NCBI GenBank assembly: GCA_025738555.1
Contig: JAOVFP010000001.1
Coordinates: 1,116,001-1,180,000 of the forward strand
Direction of reading: 5' to 3'
Length of the DNA: 64,000 nt
Origin: Cyathus striatus
Lineage: Eukaryota > Basidiomycota > Agaricomycetes > Agaricales > Nidulariaceae
Shown here: positions 54,521-64,000 of the stretch, piece by piece
Layout of the letters: the number at the start of each line of letters is the position of its first letter
Position numbering within the stretch: position 1 is the stretch's first letter
The notes under the pieces: generated by a model
What the model was told of the DNA's origin: nothing
What the model saw: only the letters and a program-made list of their open reading frames with translations
Databases searched by the model: none
Position numbers and translations under genes: made by a program

Positions 54521-56261
54521 GTATCAAGGGTATATTTGGTTACTATAAATACTGTTTTTCATTTGAAGAACTCCAGACTGAGTGCGCCCGAGTGGGTACA
54601 TCAGAGGAGAAACCGAGGTCCCAGGTGGTCTCCTAAAAATAAACAAGGGATTAATAAAAACATACCTAAAAACACATTACTCCGCCTCAGTCTTGGATTA
54701 AAAACACCTTAACAAACACTTACTTATTTTCGTTTCTTAAAAAACCAGTACGTTACGATACACTTGCTAAAGGTGTAGAAAGTCCCTACAGAACATGATT
54801 AAACTTGGAAAAGTAAAGACACAAGAAGTGCGAGAAAGGACCGCTTACCTGAACCATAGATCCAGCCCAGACTAGTCAATGCGCACACTAAGGAAATTCT
54901 TTCTTGGTTACGATACGAGGTTGAACAGGTAGATCAGAACCTGTGCAGAAAGAGGAACAAGAACAGTGTAGCGATGGCGCGTTGACAAGGAAGCGGAGAC
55001 GCATCACGCATCACGCATCACGCATCATTACTACGGCTTCCAAATTAGGAAGGCGCTTATGAAAGCGCCCGCGTATGCGCGCACTGTCGCAATAGCGCAA
55101 TAGATAAGGAATCTGGTAGCGCCATGGGATTGGCTGCGCACGCACAGACCAGTGCTGGGCGCTGACTCACTCATCATCTAGGCCTAAGCTACCATATGGG
55201 TAGGAAATCGAAATAGATAATACCCTGTAAATAGTCGTGTCAGTAAATGTATATAGACGAGTAGGGGAGAAGGAAAACGAGAGGAACTGCACGGGCATTC
55301 TTCCCCCCCACAGACAGGGCGGTGTATCAGACAGAACAGTACAGAACTAGAATACAATTTTGACATACCGATTTGAAACTGAACTCGTTTTGAATTAAAA
55401 TCTGAACCATTCATCATTAAATTGTCGAAGTCCTGCCGTGTTTTAAAAATAGACCGATCATATTCTATATTTAGTTTGACTTTGAATAGAATTGAAATCT
55501 TGCGCCCTCGAACTTATAAAATCTTTGCGCATGGGAAACTTAGATATAAAATTGCTGGAATAAGTAAAACTATTCGAAGTATAAATAAAGTGTTCTAAGC
55601 TCGTGCACTAAGTACATCAATTACACAGTAAAGCAGGGTAGAGTGCTCGATTGAATATTGACTGGAACTTACCAATTTATCTCTCGTAATACTGTCAGTG
55701 AAAAGATAGGAACAGGCTAAGTCCCTGGGAACTAATAGGAACCACTGCGGAAACTGCCACACATGTATTTGTGATGAAGTGACACGAATAAGAAAAAAAA
55801 TGGAAACAGTAAGCAAACGATGTATTAAAATGTTAGCTGATGTAAAGGAAATGAAGGAGTGTGAGGAATAGTGAATGTGGATTATGGATGGATCGTCAGT
55901 GAAGTGAAAAGTGAATGTGTGTAAGTATATCTAAAATTGTACCATAATTAAAAATGATCGTATTGAATGTGTTGGCGTCATGGCGAAAATATTAAAAATG
56001 GAAGGGCTTGGGTTGGACAATTAAAGCGAATTAAACGTACAAAATGTGAGAGAAGTGTTATTATCAATTAGGAACAACCTCAGTGGAGTGTATCACATAC
56101 CTACAACAGTTCTCGTTATCATCAATGCATCTAGGACAAAAGGATTACGTACTGAGACAGCCGCCTTAGAACTTTGCAGACTTCATTGCGGCACATTCAT
56201 CCATCAGTATTTCTTGGCACTGTTCAGTTTATATAATATAAGGTCCATTTAGCAACAATAA
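54521..56261. other. intergenic; short GCATCAC microsatellite
   Basis: Four GCATCAC/T units at 55001-55028, next to CpG-rich GCGC words to ~55140. No gene supported between the array and the next minus-strand gene. Confidence 0.4.
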
Positions 56262-59200
56262 TTACTTATGAAATACTATTATGCACCGCTTCTTTGCTTT
56301 TGCAGGTCCTGGACCGTTCCCTACAGCTCGCTTAGCTCCTACAAGTGCTGGTAGGGTGTCGACTTGCTTGAATACCCAGGTGATATCTTCGACAGTGTTC
56401 CAAAGATTCTCCACTGAGTCGTCTGGTGCCTGCTGAATTGCAGAAATCCACCAAGATAATGATACCATAACGCAGCACATGCCCAATGGCCCCCCACGGA
56501 ACAATGAGCCCCATTCACAGCCCTCTAATGGCCTAGACTTCACAAGTGAGCTATTTTCGGAAAGACGCCATTGCGGTTGAATTGCAGCCCACCAGGACAT
56601 CCAAGCAGAGCCAAATTTCGCGGCTGTTATATCCGGTACAACTGATGGATTACGGTGACGTTGGATCCACCAGGATACTTCTGCGGGGCGGTTGGCGGTA
56701 GAAAAGGGCTGAAGTTATAGGTGAGCTTCAAATGTATCTATCGATGTGATAACTTACTAATATGTCAGGCTTCTTCAGCTCGAAATTCTTCCATTCAATA
56801 ACCAGGGCCTTCCAGCGTGGGTCCGAGGACACATTGTGTAGGTAGTCTATGTATGGCTGCACATATTGAGGAAGTATATCACCCCCAGTGTTGCCTGCGG
56901 TTACGCGTGGGCTTCCGCTATTCAATTCCCCAATAGAAACCGCAAAAGTTTGTAGACCTACCTTTCTATGTGTGGGTTATCATGAACACTACTTAAAAAT
57001 ATAAATCAAGTATACTTGGATGAATTACTACAAGACTTACATTTCAGTAATGCTATCCTGCTCTCCTGGGGTGGGGGCTCCACTAGCACCACATTCATCA
57101 TGTTCAGTGTCCAGCCTAAGACTTCATGATGAAAGGGGTTAAATGAATGAAGTGTTGAACTCACCTGGGAACGACATCTTCATTTACCACTGGATCGTTA
57201 TCCAAGTCAGAACTTCTTGATGTATCAGTGATGTCTGGTGTCGTTCTGAAGATGAAATTACGACACGAGATCAGCTGCTGACGAAAATAAAACACAAAAG
57301 TACATTACTTCTTTCCTATACGCTCAGATAGTGTTGCCGCCGCTCAGCTCCACTCAGCTACCGCTTGCTCAGGGCAGCTTTTATTACCTGTCAGCTCATG
57401 AGCTGAGCGGAGTCAATCCAAGCACGGCTCACTTTTCACAACTCAGCTCGTTGAGCCAGCTTAGCGGGCGCTCAGGCACCTCAGGTATGAATAGAAATTA
57501 TAGTAACATATTTTTGATATCATTCTAGCTTCTATAATCGGCATTACGTCAAGCTACATGACAAGAAGTGGCTTCGACCAGTCATAAATTGTAGTATCTT
57601 CCTATGAATGCCGAAGCCGCAGCTTAGCTGGCTCAGAGTTGCCGCTTACCGCTCATAATATTGAGCTGAGCAACCAAAAGCGGAGAGCTGATGCAACTGG
57701 CTCAGCTCACTGAGCTGAAGCTCCGCTTGGCAGCTTGACAGCTCGGAGCTGTGCTAGTGGCAACACTACGCTCAGACCTATGCGTCCCATTGGAGTTTTT
57801 AGACTCCCTCCGCAATTTCTTAGCCTTTTGAGTACTGTCTTGCCTATTTCTTTTGTCGATATTTGGTGGCTGGTTTGGGCCTTGATCACTGCTTAACTGT
57901 AACCCAGCAAGAAACATCTTGTTTGCCGCAATGTTAGCATCCCTCGTTGCATCGTATTTAGACTTTCGGCTGCCATCAGATGTGGTAACATAGTTGACAG
58001 GAGGAGGGTTCGGGTTTGGTCGGTTCTCAACGTGCTGTTGCCTCTCGTTTTCACTACCACGTTCTCCTTCTTCTCCCTCTTCATGCCCTGCCTCTACTTC
58101 ACTCGAGTTGCCTCCGCCTTCAGCATCTTCCTGTCCCCCAGAGCCAGATGCAGATGCAGACGATTGCCTTGAAATACCAGCTAGGCTTCGTGAATCACAG
58201 ACTTCTTTAGCTGTGGTATGTTTGTCAGTTGTGGACAATGAAGGTGTGGCTGTGTACTTACAGAAACATGTATATAAGAAATTGTCGAACTTATTCGAAA
58301 CACTGTCTGCAAACTCCTTCTTTCCCATAGACTGTTCCCAGTTATTCCCTTCTGGATCCTTGCCGAAGTGAAAGCTGCATTTAAAATGTTAGTATTTGAA
58401 CGATTAGTGCAAGCTAAGTACAATAGCTGACTTACATTATATCTTCCATATTTCCGCCGCGATGAGGACGTGGACCACCTGCAAGGACAGTGAAACTCCA
58501 CCCAGTTAATTTCACAAGTCGATCAAATGTGTTCACAAATGAGACAGGAAGTCTTTTAATTGCTCTAATGGTTGCATGTGTAAGTGCATTGACTCTTTTT
58601 AAGTATAATTACTTACTTCTCGTATGCCTTGTTACGGGACACTTCATTTTCGATCTTCGAGTTATCTTCGCAGTTGCGACTTCCGAACTCTGCGCAGTGG
58701 GCTTTGATTTCGTTCTTAATAACCTCATCTTCTATATCGTAACACCTCTGGACCACCTCATTTTCGATCTCCAACCACGTCTTCTTCGGCTTTACGCCTT
58801 GTGGAACGGAAGAACAATATTCTTGCCACTCTGCCTCAACGAAGGGCTCGAGGTAATCGTGGTACAGCTTCAGATAAACCTGCCATTCTTGAATGAGCGG
58901 CTTCGGCAGCTTGTGAGTCTTTCTGGGTTTGGCGTCCAAGGCCCCTCGAGTGGTTGCAATGGAGTCATGGGTATTATTTCGAAACCAATTGCTCAGTTGC
59001 TGCAATAGCAAGAAATAATCAGTTACCACACATATAACTAGTACTCGATGTCACTTACCTTACGCCTGTGTGCCCACTTTATGGTTTTTGCAGTGGTACC
59101 TAGCTGAATCTTCTCCTTCCTGCTAGGTTTTGGTAGTCCCCATACCTCGGCCCATTCACTGTATACACCTGCGAGCCAGGCAGTCGATTTGTTCTGCTCC

Positions 59201-59277
59201 TTTGCCTCAAGAAATGCTGGTATCCTGGTTTCGAGCCATTCACACTGTTTGGGCGTAACCCAAGAGTCCCTTGTCAT
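56262..59277 (-). CDS. uncharacterised multi-exon agaricomycete protein (carries a MITE)
   Basis: ATG at 59277 (MTRDSWVTPKQCEWLETRIP), although an exon further upstream is possible. In order: WLAGVYSEWAEVWGLPKPSR; NWFRNNTHDSIATTRGALDA with PKPLIQEWQVYLKLYHDYLE; IKRLPVSFVNTFDRLVKLTG with GWSFTVLAGGPRP; FHFGKDPEGNNWEQSMGKKE; an acidic low-complexity part; DITDTSRSSDLDNDPVVNED; GGDILPQYVQPYIDYLHNVS with PRWKALVIEWKNFELKKPDI; and RPAEVSWWIQRHRNPSVV, SAWMSWWAAIQPQWRLSENS, GSLFRGGPLGMCCVMVSLSW, SVENLWNTVEDITWVFKQV, to a stop at 56262. Introns are about 50-60 bp. Trp-rich N- and C-terminal blocks are those of a large mushroom family of unknown function; its frequent neighbours in genomes are not known to me. 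Apart from the 440-bp insertion the frame appears open throughout. Confidence 0.65.
57329..57768. mobile_element. 440-bp hAT-type MITE with 8-bp target duplication
   Basis: TIRs TAGTGTTGCC (57329-57338) and GGCAACACTA (57759-57768), flanked by the perfect 8-bp duplication CGCTCAGA (57321-57328 and 57769-57776). The body is crowded with GAGCTGAGC/GCTCAGCTC words in both orientations, typical of subterminal transposase-binding repeats. TAGTG ends with 8-bp duplications point to hAT. No transposase. Confidence 0.85.
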
Positions 59278-59639
59278 AGCGTATGTCTGAGTCGGTAAGC
59301 TGATGTAAGGGTAAGGATAACCTTTAGTTCTAAACAAAGAAAATATTAGTAACAATGTAAGGTCGACGGGAATGTAACAAGAGAGAAAACCTTTGAAACA
59401 AAGTTTAGACACGAAGATTTGAAGGATTTTCAAAAAAAAAGAACGGTGAAACGGAATGTGAGACCGCTGACAACAACCTGAAGACAGAAACGGAGACTCA
59501 GAGCTCGACGGCGAGAGGGGAAAATTCACTCAGTTTGGGAGGAGTAAATATGTGGATTATATAGAAATTAGAATAAAGACTTTACCTAATGAGGAATGGT
59601 TGGTAAAATGGAGATTATGTGTCTTGAGATCGACGATTT

Positions 59640-60035
59640 GTGTATCGTATATAGCATAGTATGAAACAGAGAGGGTAGTAATGAATAGAAAGAAAATTTG
59701 AAGAACGAAGACTTGAGGAGAGAGATTTGGGGACGATGGCGCAGCCTTTGGTAACGCCAGTTGCAGTATTCAGCGGGTCCTAGTAGTGCACGATGCCGAC
59801 GATCTTGAGTGCTGTTGTGTAATAGCGGCGTTCGGAGGGATGAGCAAGTGTTGGCATTGGAGGGAATCCGCGGGAGGGGACAAGTGAAAGGGAAGATAAA
59901 ATGCGAATAACGTATTGATGCGCATACGGCTAGATTTGGTAGCGTTATCTTTTGAGATAACGGTCACGTGACCTGGGCAAATGCAGCTCGTAAAATATGA
60001 AGTTTTGTAGAGCAGGCGTTTCCACCTGCTCTACA
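59640..60035 (-). promoter_or_regulatory. upstream region of the 56-59 kb gene with E-box and hairpin
   Basis: GGTCACGTGACC at 59962-59973 is a 12-bp palindrome containing CACGTG. TGTAGAGCAGG (60006-60016) and CCTGCTCTACA (60025-60035) form a perfect 11-bp stem with 8-nt loop. 59640-59960 matches the detached fragment at 22.6 kb. A promoter role is inferred from position only. Confidence 0.4.
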
Positions 60036-60039
60036 CTGA

Positions 60040-62700
60040 AGTATGAATGAGCGGTGTAAAGGTAGAATGAGTTGACGTGTGGTGGAAGGTGGCGGAGTCA
60101 TTGTGAAACTTACTTACCTTACTTATTTCGAAGCTGAGGAATAGTTGTGTTGTGTTGTTGGTTCCGGGTTGCTGATAAACAATTGTTCCGCATCTAAGTA
60201 CACATATAATTTTGAGATGGCTCTACACTAGGAGTGAAATGACTTGATATCTTTATGGCAAGGGTCTTTCCGACTTCTTTGATTCATTGGCAATATCGAA
60301 TATCCCATATTGAATTTACATTCAATTAATGATCACATTGACAATTAGTACTGCTAAGGTGGAATATTTAATACAGTTTATAGGGATGTCAAATTTGGAT
60401 GGTAAGAACAAACCCTTAACGTTTAAATGCCGGCTAGTGGTGGTATTCACAGGCGATTACACCGGAAAACTACATTTGATAGCAATTGAATCGTCACCGG
60501 ACCGAGGAGATGGTAGGTGGGTGAACAAAGACACCCGACTTTGGATTTACTGGATATGCCAAACATGATATCGATATCTTAAGTCATAAGTTCGCTATGA
60601 TGTGGTAAGATGAGTTGAGATGCTAGATGTAAGGTATGGTATGGGCTTGCGAGCAGAGGTACAATGTGCTGTGGTATGACATACCGGGGTGAGTTAATAG
60701 TGAGCACAGGTCAATGTCGTTGTGATAACAATACATAATATAATTTTTGTGTAAACTCGGAAAATGAGAACACGAAGCCCATATTGTTCAAGTAGAACAT
60801 TCAGGATAAGGACTTGAACATGCGGTAGCAGAGAGTATTGGGAGATAGTTGTAGAATGTGTACTCAGGACGGTGTGACATGGAGTGTTGAAGACAGTGGT
60901 TGGCGAGAATTATATACTTCCGTGGGAGATTCAATGAAGACCAGACTCTAAAAACCAGTTAATGACAACATACCTATCCTTGTACCCAGAATTGAAGTAG
61001 CTTTTCCTAATCGATTGAGAATCCTTTTCACTGTGAGTTACTCCAAAGAAATGTGTTGATGATACACAAGAGCACATTCAGAATCGATCTGTTCTATCTA
61101 ATTGGTGCTTTGAAGTACAGGCAACTTGCTACATCCTCAGATGTGTCCTCTAGGTGGTGATTTCTATCTTCCTACCGGAGTGGAACATCCTTTAAGGAGC
61201 AGATGCACAGGTGATGAGTACGAGCAAGCATCGACATCTCCTGAGGTTCATACCAAGTCCAAGTCCAAGTCCAACAACCGACAGTCTTTGCAAAGAAGGA
61301 AATAAATGCTAGTGAACATCAAAGTAGTATAATGAAAACCTTATCTTGTCACTATTAACCACACCTCAACAGTCTTGAATACGTAGATTATTTTGTCTAA
61401 AGCATTCCTAAAAATATCATGCTTTATTGTAGTAATCTGCTTTGCTAGTCAGCCAGACTGGGAGCACATTGATTTGTTATTTATAAAAACTACTGTATCG
61501 ACATTTACAAACGCAGTAATAAGATTTTGGATGACAGGGTGGAGTCCGTTTGGGGAAAGGCAAAGAGTAAAATGAAAACTGCTGATCCATACCTTTGGGA
61601 GACAACCAAAACAACATGGAAGCACTCACTTGACGATACTGCATGACTGGTGTTGACACAATAAGGTGGCTACCTCCCCAAAGGCAGCTGCAGGTGACTA
61701 GTCTGCATTGACGGCACGCTTGTAAGTCCGAAGTACTATAGGATCGTCAAGTGGACACTGGAAATGTGAAGTAGGGCCTTTTGGGGCCATTTTTTATAAT
61801 ACAATAATAATCAAGCTGATAGAATATAGAGAAGAAATATGCAACAACTGAATAGATGTTTTGGAGGGAGTAGTTGGTGCACTGGTATAACCCAGTGTAT
61901 TACTTATATTTCAATCTATCTCATTTATTTCGTCACTTATGCTCTATTCACTATTTCTACTTGCACTAATACTTATTATATTCATTTTTATTATATTAAT
62001 TTGACCTCACGAAGTGTTGCGCAAGCACACTGTTACTATTTTTTCCACTTTCTCTTCATGCGTGGACTGAGAGACGCGGCATGGCTTGACCAAACACTGA
62101 GAAGCTGATGCCAAACACCACATGACTCGCCTGCACGCTGTTGCATTCCACTTGCACCTACTGCGTCTCAGCTACTCTTCCTCCTTTCTACTCACTGCTT
62201 CCTCTATTACCCTCTGTCTATAGGTCTCAGGTCTTCATCTGTTAGGCCTGTCAAGAAGATATTCGGAGTATCTGGGCATTGTGCACTCTTCAGATGTCTC
62301 GAGACGCTAGGGTTTAAGGTTTCATACCCTCATCAAGACCCCTCTTTTGCTTCAAGCCTCTCATTTCGCCATCAAGACCGGTGCTTCACTCACCGAGATA
62401 CAATGACCGGACATTTATCATAAACATGAAACTAATCAATTGGTGCAAGGAACAGGGACTGGGTTGAGGCGTTGGGTTTAAATATATTCCGTTCGTTTTA
62501 TCCAAATTTTCCTCTCAATTATTCTTTTTCTTTCTTTATATGTTTTCGCCACCCTCATTTTTCTGCTACAATAAAACAATATATTTTTATGGCTTACTAT
62601 TTATGACACATGAACGACTTTTCTATGATTTTAACAAGCTCCAACACATTCTTTGCTGATTTGGACTTGAGCCACATGGCTGAAAGACACCAGTAGGTGA
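60040..62700. other. intergenic; CCAAGT microsatellite
   Basis: Three and a half CCAAGT units at 61253-61275. Open frames at 60329-60568 and 61839-62108 are unrecognised. Nothing else seen. Confidence 0.35.
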
Positions 62701-62708
62701 TCAGCAAT

Positions 62709-62980
62709 CTCGGGCATAAGGGCTACTCAGGAATATAACTGCTAGTGTCTACATGAAGAATCGAAGCACTGCCAAACACAGTGCTGTGCCACATGGTCAC
62801 CAGTTCGCCTCGGGCATAAGGGCTACTCAGGAATAGAACTGCTAGTGTCTATGTGAAGAATTGAAGCACTGCCAAACAAAGTGCAGTACCACATGGTCTC
62901 CGGTTCGCCTTGGGCATAATGCCTACTCGCGAATAGAAGTGCCACATCAAGAATTGAAGCACTGCCCCCAATTTGTACTG
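62709..62980. repeat. 100-bp tandem repeat, 2.7 copies
   Basis: CTCGGGCATAAGGGCTACTC begins at 62709 and 62809, and the variant CTTGGGCATAATGCCTACTC at 62909, giving an exact 100-bp period. Each copy contains GAAGCACTGCC near its middle. The third copy is shorter. Confidence 0.75.
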
Positions 62981-64000
62981 CCAGGTGCAGCGCAGTGATG
63001 TGTAGCAAGATTCCTTACAATTTCATGGTGCACAAGGCTGAGTGGGAATCTGAAGGTGCAATGTCATGAGACAAAAAGAGTTGCAAGCCTGCCTGAAGGG
63101 GATCGTCAGTGAGATGTAATCATGCACAATATGTGGCCACTGTAAGACTCCCTGTGGCATAGCATGTCGTCCCAACCTGAGCTATTGGGGACACATGGCA
63201 GTCGAAGCTAGAAAGCCCAAAAGTACACAACAGAAAGTTCACGATACAATACAGGGTGGGAGTAGTGTGACATTGGGTATGAAGCCTTTGATAGTCCTCG
63301 CTGCAGCTGCTGTTGTGGCTTTGCTTTTTATCTAAGGGGAGTTCAAGTTTGGGATAGTGCATTTGGGCTTACACTTTCGCTGGGTGCTGCATTCTTAGCA
63401 TTGATAGCTTTGCTTTTCATCTGAGGATGGGAGTTGGAGGTATTTTGCATTGGGGAAACGAGGCGGTATGTGAAGAATATCTGCAAGCAGGAGTGAATGA
63501 CGACAAAATACTGCAAGTTATTGAATGGTACATACTACTCACCACTATATTCACCGCCCAGCTGTATGTTGAAGAGGGCCAAGTGTCAAGCATGTAGATT
63601 CTGTATAAAATGAGAAAAATGCGAATACAGGATGCTGTGTTACACACCTTGTGCCCAGCATTACATTTCATTTTGCAGAAAGTAAAGTAGGATTAAAAAC
63701 TAGAATGTGTTCATCAACACGAACACCAATCATAAGCAAAACATTGACTTGCCTAGATTGTAACCCTTTGGACCACTGAGCTTGTTGAGGAGGACAGTGA
63801 AGATGGCATATGTTAGAGAGAACTGAAACCCGAGAGGGATAGTGTACCCTTAAATGTATTAACCACCTTCGTTATTGCAGCTGGTCTGTGGGTGGAATTG
63901 ATTGTGGGTTAAATCTGGTGGAAAGGGGGGATATTTAGCATGGGAAGGAGGACCGTTGTTTTGCAGTGCACAGGTTCAAAGGAAGCGATGAGAAACAGGT
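62981..64000. other. intergenic to window end, no gene seen
   Basis: Sequence is poor in CpG and rich in TG/CA. CACTTTCGCTGGGTG... and GGCTTTGCTTTT[TC]ATCT words repeat loosely near 63310 and 63405. No gene supported. Confidence 0.35.

Overview
This is nuclear DNA of a filamentous fungus, most likely a mushroom-forming basidiomycete (Agaricomycetes). Genes are split by many short introns of about 50-60 bp with GT...AG ends. The recognisable proteins are multicopy families I know from agaricomycete genomes: WD40 proteins, Spt5-like NGN/KOW proteins, and several uncharacterised families. The transposon relics are a Ty1/Copia end, a Ty3/Gypsy gag-pol and a Helitron. No rRNA, convincing tRNA, operon or CRISPR array is visible. 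Nothing was searched; all family names come from reading the translations.

Layout. 1-9.3 kb: three minus-strand paralogues of one WD40 family, with two uncharacterised genes and a fragment between and beside them. Paralogue 2 (4.1-5.85 kb) is the complete model and ends in one transmembrane helix. Paralogue 3 (7.5-9.3 kb) has an in-frame TGA. 10.4-13.4 kb: a many-exon plus-strand gene (acidic/basic N-terminus, Pro-rich NPAP repeats, coiled coil, conserved C-terminal block). 13.9-20.3 kb: a 590-bp repeat present twice, the first copy split by a 1,072-bp insertion; between the copies lie a 5'-truncated WD40 paralogue, a TIR element and short direct repeats. 20.9-24.9 kb: gene fragments and small palindromic or tandem repeats. 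25.9-30.5 kb: retrotransposon graveyard. 31.1-34.1 kb: an Spt5-like gene. 38.4-40.1 kb: a strikingly AT-rich, CpG-poor Helitron fragment.

40.7-49.5 kb is almost gene-free and built of arrays: a hairpin-headed 57-bp minisatellite, TGTCAC-type arrays in inverted orientation, a MITE and a polypyrimidine minisatellite that runs into a fifth WD40 relic (49.5-50.2 kb). 50.8-51.7 kb is a clean five-exon... strictly four-intron gene; 52.2-53.6 kb holds two partial genes; 53.6-54.5 kb is a second hairpin-headed array (69-bp units) related to the first. 56.3-59.3 kb is a long minus-strand gene carrying a 440-bp hAT-type MITE with perfect 8-bp target duplication exactly at a splice donor. 60-64 kb shows only repeats.

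The genes do not form a pathway. The window reads as an accessory, repeat-driven region in which lineage-expanded gene families are duplicated, truncated and rebuilt by transposons and minisatellites. The signal I think least described is the hairpin-headed minisatellite family: two copies share a 20-bp leader, a cruciform-forming palindrome whose arms differ in a compensatory way, and then different tandem units with a common core.
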